Virus record (IMG/VR): IMGVR_UViG_3300010885_065123
Coordinates: 1 to 46,010 of that record
Length of the DNA: 46,010 bases
Source: a virus
Reading direction: 5' to 3' (one strand)
Part shown: piece after piece, positions 35,930 through 44,645 of the stretch
Position numbering within the stretch: the stretch's first letter is position 1
How the letters are laid out: each line of letters begins with the position of its first letter
Notes under the pieces: generated by a model
Databases searched by the model: none
Seen by the model: the letters and a program-made list of their open reading frames with translations, nothing else
Told to the model about the DNA's origin: nothing
Made by a program: the position numbers and the translations under genes

Positions 35930-38900
35930 ATGCGTCGCGTAACACCACAGGTATACTACACTTTCACACCGGCCAGCAAGCTGGTCAGCGTACCTGGATA
36001 CATAGCACAGCAGCGCCTGTTGCTGATCACGGACGTGACCAACAACACTGTGATCTACAATTTCAGCGATCCAAACCTGCTTGCTACCTTTGCCTATGAT
36101 ACCACCACCAGTCCAGGCAGCGTTATAACCAACATCACCGTGAGCTACAACACCACCGGCAGCGGCTTCAAGAGCACTGACCAGCTGCAGATACTGGTGG
36201 ATGAGCAAGCTGATTACGTTACGCCGTTTGAAACACAGCTGGATCCAGTGGGCAAGAGCAGGGTATCTGAACCGCAGGCGCTGATCGACACTGACTTTGA
36301 ATATGGTCTGCAGCCTACCAAGTGGGAAACCATCGCTCTCACCAACAACAAGCCCAGCTTCTACATCAACTATCAGAATCCTCTGCCAATCAACGATATC
36401 AACGCTACCAACGGCAGCACCACATTCACTGTAAACGTGGGCTTCACTGCTGGATCGGGCACCATAGCCACCAGTGGTAACGCTGTCACTGGTACCAGCA
36501 CGCTGTTCACGCAGCAGCTACAGGTTGGTTACTATCTGTTCAACAGCAGCTTGGCTCCCATTGGATCAGTAGCGGTCATCAACAACGACCTCAGCTTGAC
36601 ATTGGTAGCAAATGCGCTCAACGCAGGCGGCGGTGCAGCGTTCAACTACATGAACCAAGCGCTGCCCTACACTGGACAGCCCGTATACATAGCAGATACC
36701 AATTTTGCTGGAGCCAATGGCAGCTTCGTCGTAGAAAACACCAACCAAACCGGCGGTAACGGTCTGGTGATGAGCAGCAGATATGCGTTCACTGGCACCA
36801 CAGGCAGCATCTACAATCCCAGCGCAACCACTGTGTTTCCTGGCGCGCTCTACACAGGTGCTGCCTATGCGCTGAATGCCAGCGTGAGCAACATAACATT
36901 CAGTGGCACCACTGCAACTTTCAGCATGGCACAGCCACACGGACTGCAGGTAGGCAACGGCGTGTTGGTCAGCAACAGCAACGTCAGCACCTTCAATGGC
37001 AGCTGGACGGTCACTGGCTATACCAGTGATACCAGCTTCCAGGTAGCACTGAACGCCACACCTGCCAGCGGATCAAACGTGGCCAACGTGATACCTCGTT
37101 CAGACCTAGTGGTGGCCCACAGGGCTTTTGACGGCGGTGTGTTCTTCACCACAGGCAATCCCGTGGCACACAACGTGGCCGTGATACGCCAGACACGACG
37201 CTATTTCCGCTATCAATCAGGCAAGGGCATACAGGTCAGCACAGGTACCATAGTCAAACCGGCCATACCAACTGACACCATCACAGCCAACACCACTGCA
37301 CCTGGTGCGCTGATAACCATCAAGACCAAGACACCACACTATCTCAGCAGCGGTGCCAACGTTTACGTTTCAAACACGGCTATCAGCACTGGTGTCAACG
37401 GCATAACATCTGGTTATGCAGGCAACTACCTGGTCCAACAGACACCTGATGCCTATACGGTAAACGTGTATGCCACGCAGACTCTGGGCAGCACTACCTG
37501 CGCAGGCATACCTCAGATAGGTCCAAACGCATGGTACGGCAGCAAGGTGCGCATGGGCCTGTTTGAACAGCAGAACGGCATCTACTGGGAATTTGATGGC
37601 CAGACACTGTATGCTGTGCGCCGCAGCGCCACGCAGCAGATAACAGGCTACGTGAGCGTCACTCAGGGATCTAGCACGGTGACCAGCGTGGCCACAGGCG
37701 GTGACGGTCAGAACACCAGCTTCAGCACTCAGCTGGTACCATTTGATTACATAGTGATACGCGGACAGACCTATAGAGTGCTGCAGATCAACAGCAACAC
37801 CAGCCTGACCATCACACCGCCCTATCGTGGCGCCAGCATCAACCAGTGCCAGATCAGCAAGGTACAAGATACGCGCATACCACAGAGCCAGTTCAACATC
37901 GACAGGTTAGATGGTACAGGTCCCAGCGGCTACACCATTGATCTCACCAAGATACAGATGTGGTACGTTGACTACAGCTGGTATGGTGCAGGCTTCGTGC
38001 GCTGGGGTGTGCGTACCGTTGACGGCACAATCTACTATGCGCACAAGCTGCAGCACAACAACATACAGTACCTATCATACATGCGCTCAGGTAACCTGCC
38101 AGGCCACTATGAAGTCAACAACGAAGTACCTGAGACGCAGCTGACCAGCACGTTTGCTGCCAGCGCAACCACGCTGAACGTGGCCAACACTGCCAGCTTC
38201 CCCAGCCAAGGAATACTGCTGATCAAGAGCAGCACTCCTGAATATGTCAGCTATGACAACGTGACAGCTACGACCTTTAACGTTACAGTGCGTGGTCAAT
38301 CAGCGGGCAGCTTGGCATCAGTAACCACGGTAAGCGGAAATGCCAACGTGACCACCAGCACCAGCATCAGCACAGTGCAGGCGGGCATGTATATCACAGG
38401 AACCGGCATACCTGGCAATACCTACATCGTCAAGGCTACCAACGGTAGTCCAAACACGCTGACACTGAACCAAGCGCCTACTGCCAGCGGTTCCATCACA
38501 CTCAGCACCTATGCCATGGCCAATGCCAACCAGACGCATACCTATTCAAGCACCAGTCCCATAGGCGTTCAGCAGCACGCTCCATTCTTCACGCCCATGA
38601 TATCACACTGGGGAACATCTGTGATCATGGACGGTAGGTTTGACAACGATAAATCCTACGTGTTCATCGCGGGTATGACATCTACGCTATCGGTTGGTCA
38701 GAACCAGCGTACAGCACTGCTGAGCATACGCATAGGACCAAGCGTGCAGGGCGGTGTCACGGGCACCCTGGGTAGACAAGAGATCGTGAACCACATGCAG
38801 CTGGTACCAGCTGCAGTTGACTTGGCCAGCAATGGATTGTTCCTCATGCAGCTGGTGCTGAACGGTACAGTGATAGCACCAACTACCAGCACGTTCCAAA

Positions 38901-39205
38901 GCGTGGGCGGTTCTAGCCTGGCACAGGTGGCATACCATCCGATAGGAACCACGATCATAGGCGGTGAACCTGTGTTCGCGTTCTTCGCATCCACTGCAGG
39001 TGGTACTACATACGCAGTCACACAGCAGGATCTCAGCGCGGTTCGCGATCTTGGTAACAGCATACTGGGCGGTGGCCAGAACAACACTGCTGGTCAGCAG
39101 GTGTATCCAGACGGACCAGACGTGCTGACCATCGTTTGCCAAAACATCGACAGTGGTTCCAAGAGCATCCAAGCTCGACTGAGCTGGACAGAAGCCCAGG
39201 CTTGA
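35930..39205 (+). CDS. Large virion structural protein
   Basis: Product of 1091 residues beginning MRRVTPQVYYTFTPASKLV. The early segment with SRVSEPQALIDTDFEYGLQ and PTKWETIAL is one I recall from large structural proteins of T4-like marine phages. Several beta-rich repeats follow, such as TTFTVNVGFTAGSGTIATSG and ATFSMAQPHGLQVGNGV. Later parts carry IDLTKIQMWYVDYSWYGAGF and GVRTVDGTIYYAHK, and the C-terminus ends QNIDSGSKSIQARLSWTEAQA. No enzyme motif is evident. AGGAG lies about eight bases before the ATG, 22 bases after the previous stop. It is likely a baseplate- or fibre-associated component. Its stop meets the stop of a minus-strand gene with no gap. Confidence 0.8.
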   Translation: MRRVTPQVYYTFTPASKLVSVPGYIAQQRLLLITDVTNNTVIYNFSDPNLLATFAYDTTTSPGSVITNITVSYNTTGSGFKSTDQLQILVDEQADYVTPFETQLDPVGKSRVSEPQALIDTDFEYGLQPTKWETIALTNNKPSFYINYQNPLPINDINATNGSTTFTVNVGFTAGSGTIATSGNAVTGTSTLFTQQLQVGYYLFNSSLAPIGSVAVINNDLSLTLVANALNAGGGAAFNYMNQALPYTGQPVYIADTNFAGANGSFVVENTNQTGGNGLVMSSRYAFTGTTGSIYNPSATTVFPGALYTGAAYALNASVSNITFSGTTATFSMAQPHGLQVGNGVLVSNSNVSTFNGSWTVTGYTSDTSFQVALNATPASGSNVANVIPRSDLVVAHRAFDGGVFFTTGNPVAHNVAVIRQTRRYFRYQSGKGIQVSTGTIVKPAIPTDTITANTTAPGALITIKTKTPHYLSSGANVYVSNTAISTGVNGITSGYAGNYLVQQTPDAYTVNVYATQTLGSTTCAGIPQIGPNAWYGSKVRMGLFEQQNGIYWEFDGQTLYAVRRSATQQITGYVSVTQGSSTVTSVATGGDGQNTSFSTQLVPFDYIVIRGQTYRVLQINSNTSLTITPPYRGASINQCQISKVQDTRIPQSQFNIDRLDGTGPSGYTIDLTKIQMWYVDYSWYGAGFVRWGVRTVDGTIYYAHKLQHNNIQYLSYMRSGNLPGHYEVNNEVPETQLTSTFAASATTLNVANTASFPSQGILLIKSSTPEYVSYDNVTATTFNVTVRGQSAGSLASVTTVSGNANVTTSTSISTVQAGMYITGTGIPGNTYIVKATNGSPNTLTLNQAPTASGSITLSTYAMANANQTHTYSSTSPIGVQQHAPFFTPMISHWGTSVIMDGRFDNDKSYVFIAGMTSTLSVGQNQRTALLSIRIGPSVQGGVTGTLGRQEIVNHMQLVPAAVDLASNGLFLMQLVLNGTVIAPTTSTFQSVGGSSLAQVAYHPIGTTIIGGEPVFAFFASTAGGTTYAVTQQDLSAVRDLGNSILGGGQNNTAGQQVYPDGPDVLTIVCQNIDSGSKSIQARLSWTEAQA

Positions 39206-39658
39206 TCAGGGCTTGACGGAGACGTCTCCGTCTCGCTGCACTTCCATCTCGGTCTCAGACGGGGCCCAGCGATAGCTCTCATCTGCATCGTCTGGCCTGC
39301 GTTCGGGATGCAGCGCAGCTGCTATCATCGCCACAATCTCTGCGCTGTCTGATATCCAGGTCAGCCCGGGTTCCTGCCAGGGCTGCTCGCCTAGATCCGC
39401 ACAGGCCAAGATGTATCCAGCATGGCATTCTGGGCTCATCCAACGCCAGGCACCCTGCGCAGTCTCGACAGTAAGCTGCTTGACTGCGCCTGTGGCACAG
39501 TGGAACACTGCTCCCACGGGGAAATGTTCATTGCCGTCATGCAGACCCCAGCTTTCAAACAGCACTTCTCTGCAGTCCTTGCCCAGGAAGTCCCAGAGCC
39601 AATCCCTGCCTTCAACCATCCTATAGTCAGCTGCTGCCATGATGTCGTGTATGTGCAT
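39206..39658 (-). CDS. Unassigned minus-strand gene inside the fibre cluster
   Basis: Product of 150 residues, rich in Trp, Glu and Asp, unlike the Ser/Thr/Asn-rich fibres around it: it begins MHIHDIMAAADYRM and has EGRDWLWDFLGKDC and EVLFESWGLHDGNEHFPVG. No family is recognised. The frame is open back to 40039, but everything upstream lies antisense to the next fibre gene and reads as shadow; the ATG at 39658 has GGAGG seven bases upstream. Its base composition looks more GC-rich than the neighbours. It ends head-to-head with the structural gene at 39205. Possible roles are a late-acquired accessory gene or a fibre assembly factor; neither is shown. Confidence 0.72.
   Translation of the reverse strand: MHIHDIMAAADYRMVEGRDWLWDFLGKDCREVLFESWGLHDGNEHFPVGAVFHCATGAVKQLTVETAQGAWRWMSPECHAGYILACADLGEQPWQEPGLTWISDSAEIVAMIAAALHPERRPDDADESYRWAPSETEMEVQRDGDVSVKP
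39215..39232. repeat. 18-bp perfect palindrome at a convergent gene junction
   Basis: GACGGAGACGTCTCCGTC equals its own reverse complement over all 18 bases. It lies in the last codons of the minus-strand gene, ten bases past the stop of the plus-strand gene. No T-run follows on either side. Confidence 0.85.
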
Positions 39659-39713
39659 GTGCGATCCTCCAAGCACAGTATACATTAGGCATCGCATGCT
39701 GCCAAGACCACGG

Positions 39714-39721
39714 ATAAATAT
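39714..39721 (+). promoter_or_regulatory. Late promoter (ATAAATAT)
   Basis: ATAAATATCCGG is identical to the promoter at 18027. Here it lies within the near-palindrome CGGATAAATATCCG. It is 36 bases before the TTG at 39750 with TAGGAG between. Confidence 0.65.
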
Positions 39722-39749
39722 CCGGTAACATTTCCTAGGAGCCTGACCG

Positions 39750-42700
39750 TTGGTAGATTTCGTCCCGTTTCCTGGCATGGCCAGCACGGACAATAACACA
39801 CAATATCCTGCTAATGAAGTCATGGTCACTGGCAACAGTGGCACTGTCACTGCCAGCGGCAGCATGGTAATATTGGCCAGCACCACTGGCAACGTGGGCA
39901 TAGGCACGACTGCCCCCGCTGCAGGACTGGACGTGAACGTGGCTGCCATATTCAGGCAGCCAGTGACCGTGCTGGGCAATCTCACCATAAACAACGTGAC
40001 CGTGGCAGGCACTGCTGTGGTCAACGCACTGATCAGCAACGTCTATGGTGTGTTTGGCCAGAACGTGACTGTGAACAGCACCAATGCCAGTACAAGCACA
40101 GGTACAGGCGCCCTTGTAGTATCCGGCGGCGTTGGAATCGGGGGCAACATTAACGTTGGTGGCCAACAGAATAATTACACTGGTAATTTATTGGTCAACA
40201 GCCAAGGAAGTGCCAACATCATAGGTTCTAATCCAACGGTTCCGTTGATGATCGGAACCTTGCCTAAGGCCAGCAGTCCCATAGGCACCCCATCTCAGGG
40301 TACCATGCTGATAGTTTCAAACGATGCTGCTAACCAACTGCAAGGTTGGATGCAGCTGGTAGGTGATCCCACTGATATCAATCGACGACTGACCTTCCAG
40401 GCCATAGAACAAGGAATATCGTCTAGAGGCATAACGCTGCAGGAAAACGGCGGCAACGTTGGTATCGGTACCAGCGACACTGTCACACAGTCAAACGGCA
40501 GCGTTGGTAGGATACTGAAGATCAGCAGTCCACTTAACACTTTCATAGTCTCAGAAACCACAGCTAGCCTGTCAGCAAACTTAGGCGGCGGGATAGAAGC
40601 TAGAAATCCAAACCGCGCTATACCGCGCTATCTCAACATTGCTTGGTCAACCAGTCCAGACAATGGCGGATATATTGCTATTAAACCTGCTCCACCAGGT
40701 GGCGCTGTGGTCAGTAGCACTGTGGGTCTAGGTATTAACAGCAACAGTAATGTACTGATAGGCACCACCGGCGGGGTGAACGGTATAGTTAATGCTTACA
40801 TATCGACTGCTACGGTAGTAATCAACAGCGCCAAGGGCGGTGGCATCCAGTATTTCAACAACAACAACGGTGGTGGCAATGTCAGTGCGCTCAGTGGCGG
40901 CGGATTAGCTTGGAGCACTTTCACGGGTGCTATTGGCAGCGAAGTCACTACTGAAGCCATGCGCCTAGACACACTTGGCAACCTCATAGTGAGGACTGCC
41001 ACTGGCATAGGTACCAGCAGCGCAGCTGGCATGAGCACCACCAACGTGAGCAGCAATCTCTACGTCTGGGGTAACGTGATCGTGGCCAACACTGCGCTGA
41101 CCAGCAGCGGTATCTACTTCCCCAACGGCAGCTATCTGACCACTGGCACCTATGGTCCAACCAACACCATACAGGTTGCCGGCGGTGGCAACTCGCTGCT
41201 GGGCGACAGCACAAACTTCGTCTGGGATCTGGCCAACAGGCGACTGGGCATAGGAACCAGCACTCCCAGCTATCAGCTCAGCGTGTATGGCACTGATTAT
41301 GTGCTGTTCAACACGCGACCTGGTTCAGCAACACGCCAAGAGATCACGGTAGGCAACGTGGTATCATTTGGTGCAGTGCTGGGCTATGATCCCAGCCTAG
41401 CACAGAGCATAGGCTATCTGCGCAGAGGCGACAGCGCAGCTACCACTCCTGCGGTGGCATGGAGCTATGTGAGCAGCAACTATCGCGTGGGCATCAATGG
41501 CATCACAATACCACAGAACGCGCTGGACGTGAACGGCACACTGGCCGTGGGCAACAACTTCGCCGGTGTGGTCACGGGGCCAGCCAACGGCATGATAGTG
41601 CAGGGCAAGGTTGGTATAGGCACTGGCACACCAACTAGCAGCGGCAACAGCCTGGAGACGCTGTTTGCAGCCACAGGCGGGGGCACGCAGTGGAGCAGCG
41701 GTGGTGCTTCTCCTGGCGGTGGTAACGTGCAGGCTATATCAGGTGGCGGACTGGTGTTCAGCAGCTACACGGGTGCAGTTGGCGCCGAAACCTACACAAC
41801 AGGCCTGCGTATAACCAGCACTGGCAACGTTATCATAGGTCCGGCTACGGCCACTGGAACGGGCGGCAGCATCACGGCTCAGGGCGGATTCATACCAAGC
41901 ACAAGTGCATGGACGGCGGCCAGCTTCGCAGGCATAGGCAGCTATGGCGGTGCGCTCAGCCTGATCGACTCGGGCACAGCTGGGTTCGCGCTTTATACCA
42001 CAGGCACAGGAACGCAGCTTAACTTCGCACAGGGTCTGGCTTCAGCTGGCACAGCCATACAGATGCAGCTGCTCAGCGGTGGTAACCTACTGCTAGGCAC
42101 GACCACTAACACAGCTATCGGCACGGGTGTGGTGGTAGTAAACAGTGCCAAAGGTGGCGGAGCTGTTTTTGTCAACAACAATAGTGGTGGTGGTAACATC
42201 AGTGCTCTTAGTGGGGGCGGATTAGCAGTTGGAACATTCACACAGGCCATAGGCAGTGAAGTACCATCCGAGCGCATGCGCATCAACAGCACTGGTTTCG
42301 TTGGTATAGGAACCAACATAGTGACCAGCAATGCTGTGGTAGAGGCTCAGACCTTCACCAGCAATGGTAGCGTGATCTGGGCCAAGAACTATCTAGGTCC
42401 ACTGACCAGTCCAACAGAAGCCGCTGACTGGCCTTGGCCTGTGATATCAGCCACAGCATATGGTAACTATTACCTGCAGACCATGATGAACTTCAACCTG
42501 CCTGGCGATGGTCCATACCAGACTGGTGACAACGCTTGGAGCATACGTCTAAATGGTGTTACCAGCAGTGGCTGGGACAACAACAGCGTGACCACACCCA
42601 GCGCAGTATCCAGCAGTGCTGTTGGACTACAGATTCTGGGTCCCGGCAACATGCGCATAGGTACTGTGAACGCACAGAACGTGTTCATACGTACCAATAA

Positions 42701-43613
42701 CGTGGATCGCATGAGCGTTGACGGCAACGGCAACGTGGGTATAGGCACCAGCGGTCTCAACTACTTTGGAAAGATAGCTGCCTTCACGTCTGACGCCACG
42801 GATCTGCAGTTCCTGCAGCGCATAGGTTCAGGCACGTTCAGGGTTAGATCTCCTTCAGCTGGTCTGGTGCTGGCGGGTTCTCCTTATGGTGATGCAGTTG
42901 GGTTCGAGACCAGCGCTACTGAGCGCATGCGCATCGCTAGCGGCGGTGCGGTTGGCATAGGCACTACTTTACAGCTTGGAAATTCAACACTTAACGTTGA
43001 TCAAGGTGTGGTTGCCAGGACCACCCCTTCTTCAGGGGTCACTCCATATCTGCAGGTTTACAATGGTAATGCTGGCACAGATCTCAAGACATGGAGGATT
43101 GGCGGTGGTGCAGCTGGACAGCTAACCATTGAACAGGTCAATGACGCATACTCCGCGGCTAACGCTATCGTTACAGTGACTAAGCCTGGCACCAATGCCA
43201 CGGGCAACTTGGCCGTTACAGGCAACATAACTGCCTCACTTGAAATAACCGCATACTTCAGTGACCTGCGACTCAAGGACAACATCAAGATCATCACCAA
43301 TGCCATGGACAAGGTCATGGCCATCAATGGTGTGTACTACAATCCAAACCAGCTGGCAGAAGATCTGGTTGGCGAGAGTCGGACCACAGACAAAGTTGGT
43401 CTTATCGCACAGGAAGTGGAGGCTATCATGCCTCAGGTCATAAGATCTGCACCCTTTGACATAGGCACAGATGGCCACAGCGTGAGCGGCGCTAACTACA
43501 TGACCATACAGTACGACAAGCTGGTGCCGCTGCTGGTCCAAGCCATCAAGGAGCAGCAGGCCCAGATTGAATCGCTGGAAGCAAGAATAACCACGTTGGA
43601 GCAGCACCAATGA
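39750..43613 (+). CDS. Tail fibre with S74 chaperone domain
   Basis: Fibre protein of 1287 residues, TTG start with TAGGAG eight bases upstream. It is built from the same modules as the giant protein: FGQNVTVNSTNAST near 105, RRLGIGTSTPSYQLSVYG near 505 and GITIPQNALDV near 590. Repeated VVVNSAKGGGxxFxNNNxGGGN segments with SALSGGGLA occur near 355 and 795. The S74 domain starts around 1165; FSDLRLKDN holds the Ser-Asp pair, then GLIAQEVEAIMPQVI, and a coiled coil (EQQAQIESLEARITTLEQ) ends it. The stop overlaps the next start (ATGA). Likely a host-contacting side or tail fibre that trimerises and self-cleaves. Confidence 0.88.
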   Translation: MVDFVPFPGMASTDNNTQYPANEVMVTGNSGTVTASGSMVILASTTGNVGIGTTAPAAGLDVNVAAIFRQPVTVLGNLTINNVTVAGTAVVNALISNVYGVFGQNVTVNSTNASTSTGTGALVVSGGVGIGGNINVGGQQNNYTGNLLVNSQGSANIIGSNPTVPLMIGTLPKASSPIGTPSQGTMLIVSNDAANQLQGWMQLVGDPTDINRRLTFQAIEQGISSRGITLQENGGNVGIGTSDTVTQSNGSVGRILKISSPLNTFIVSETTASLSANLGGGIEARNPNRAIPRYLNIAWSTSPDNGGYIAIKPAPPGGAVVSSTVGLGINSNSNVLIGTTGGVNGIVNAYISTATVVINSAKGGGIQYFNNNNGGGNVSALSGGGLAWSTFTGAIGSEVTTEAMRLDTLGNLIVRTATGIGTSSAAGMSTTNVSSNLYVWGNVIVANTALTSSGIYFPNGSYLTTGTYGPTNTIQVAGGGNSLLGDSTNFVWDLANRRLGIGTSTPSYQLSVYGTDYVLFNTRPGSATRQEITVGNVVSFGAVLGYDPSLAQSIGYLRRGDSAATTPAVAWSYVSSNYRVGINGITIPQNALDVNGTLAVGNNFAGVVTGPANGMIVQGKVGIGTGTPTSSGNSLETLFAATGGGTQWSSGGASPGGGNVQAISGGGLVFSSYTGAVGAETYTTGLRITSTGNVIIGPATATGTGGSITAQGGFIPSTSAWTAASFAGIGSYGGALSLIDSGTAGFALYTTGTGTQLNFAQGLASAGTAIQMQLLSGGNLLLGTTTNTAIGTGVVVVNSAKGGGAVFVNNNSGGGNISALSGGGLAVGTFTQAIGSEVPSERMRINSTGFVGIGTNIVTSNAVVEAQTFTSNGSVIWAKNYLGPLTSPTEAADWPWPVISATAYGNYYLQTMMNFNLPGDGPYQTGDNAWSIRLNGVTSSGWDNNSVTTPSAVSSSAVGLQILGPGNMRIGTVNAQNVFIRTNNVDRMSVDGNGNVGIGTSGLNYFGKIAAFTSDATDLQFLQRIGSGTFRVRSPSAGLVLAGSPYGDAVGFETSATERMRIASGGAVGIGTTLQLGNSTLNVDQGVVARTTPSSGVTPYLQVYNGNAGTDLKTWRIGGGAAGQLTIEQVNDAYSAANAIVTVTKPGTNATGNLAVTGNITASLEITAYFSDLRLKDNIKIITNAMDKVMAINGVYYNPNQLAEDLVGESRTTDKVGLIAQEVEAIMPQVIRSAPFDIGTDGHSVSGANYMTIQYDKLVPLLVQAIKEQQAQIESLEARITTLEQHQ
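41165..41640 (+). repeat. Shared fibre module, copy 3
   Basis: Diverged third copy of the module at 26965 and 31087: IQVAGGGNSLLGDS, RRLGIGTSTPSYQLSVYG, VLFNTRPGSATRQEITVGN, GITIPQNALDV, VQGKVGIGTGTP. Same order, lower DNA identity. Confidence 0.7.
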
Positions 43614-44002
43614 CCACCAACCAGACGCTATGGTTAGACGCAGACGGCCTCAGGGTTGGCGGCACGCAGCTGGTAGCTACAAATGGTTCTGTTGGCATGG
43701 GCACAAGCAGCACCTATGGTGCACTGACCGTGGCCGGCACAGCCACGCAGGCCGCAGCAGTGTTCTTGGGCAACGTGGGCATAGGCAGCGCAGTGCCACA
43801 GTATGCGCTGGACATCACGGGCAACCTCAACAGCACCAATTACAGCAGCAGCCCAGGCGGTGCCGTGCAGACCTTTGGTCAGAGCGTGAACGCACCCTAT
43901 ACCATACCCAGTGGCAAGAACGCACTCAGCGTGGGCAACCTTACCATAGCCACAGGTGCTAACGTGACCGTACAGCCAGGATCCAGATGGGTGATAGTGT
44001 GA
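43610..44002 (+). CDS. Small fibre-associated protein
   Basis: Product of 130 residues. It starts MTTNQTLWLDADGLRVGGTQ, contains a GNVGIGSAVPQYALDITGNL fibre motif and ends in a beta-rich NVTVQPGSRWVIV. It starts inside the stop of the S74 fibre (ATGA), so the two are translationally coupled. The shared GNVGIG/LDITGN motif shows relation to the fibre shafts, so it may cap or connect a fibre. No further function can be assigned. Confidence 0.72.
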   Translation: MTTNQTLWLDADGLRVGGTQLVATNGSVGMGTSSTYGALTVAGTATQAAAVFLGNVGIGSAVPQYALDITGNLNSTNYSSSPGGAVQTFGQSVNAPYTIPSGKNALSVGNLTIATGANVTVQPGSRWVIV

Positions 44003-44014
44003 TGGAGATTAAGC

Positions 44015-44635
44015 ATGGCCGTTAACCTTCAGGCAGTGCCAGGTACAGGATTGGTGATCACGCCTGACAACTCGGGTAACATGACCTTCAGCACTGGTCT
44101 TGGCACAGGCAACGTGATCACTCTGCCAATAGGCACGGGTACCTTTGCAGTACAGGGAGTGAGCACGAATATCGTACAGAGTACGTCTCAGCCAACAACT
44201 TCTGGTTCGGCATTCTTGTTCACTGGCATACCTTCATATGCTAAGCGTGTTACTATTATCTTTAACGGCGTGGGACAAACAGGCACAGTAAACGGTTTGG
44301 TTCAGATTGGCTCTGGTTCGATTGCGTCATCTGGATATGTCAGCGCAGCGCTTTCAACGCAGAGTGCAGCGTCAGGTTCGGCTAGTAGCACCAGTACAGC
44401 AGGGTTTATCATCTGGGATGCATATAATTCTTTTCCGTTTTCTGGGCAGGTGGTGTTATTGAACATATCTGGTACAACTTGGATAGCCAGCGGTTACTTG
44501 GTGAATACAGGTGGATCTAGAGGTGCAATGAGCTCAGGATCAGTGACACTGTCTGGTACATTAGATCGCGTTAACATAACCGGTGTCACAGCTCCGACTT
44601 TCAATGCTGGTGCTATCAACGTAATTTACGAATGA
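44015..44635 (+). CDS. Probable fibre tip or accessory protein
   Basis: Product of 206 residues. The N-terminal 50 residues (GTGLVITPDNSGNMTFSTG) match fibre-shaft style, while the remainder looks like a jelly-roll beta-sandwich (AFLFTGIPSYAKRVTIIFNG, SGQVVLLNISGTTWIASGYL, NINVIYE-like ending). Such an arrangement fits a short receptor-binding tip attached to a shaft. GGAG lies seven bases before the ATG, twelve bases after the previous stop. No family is named. Confidence 0.7.
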   Translation: MAVNLQAVPGTGLVITPDNSGNMTFSTGLGTGNVITLPIGTGTFAVQGVSTNIVQSTSQPTTSGSAFLFTGIPSYAKRVTIIFNGVGQTGTVNGLVQIGSGSIASSGYVSAALSTQSAASGSASSTSTAGFIIWDAYNSFPFSGQVVLLNISGTTWIASGYLVNTGGSRGAMSSGSVTLSGTLDRVNITGVTAPTFNAGAINVIYE

Positions 44636-44645
44636 GATCAAAACA

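Noticed and set aside
39659-40039. Upstream extension of the minus-strand gene at 39206
   Set aside because: This part is antisense to the next fibre gene and its promoter. GGAGG before the ATG at 39658 marks the better start.
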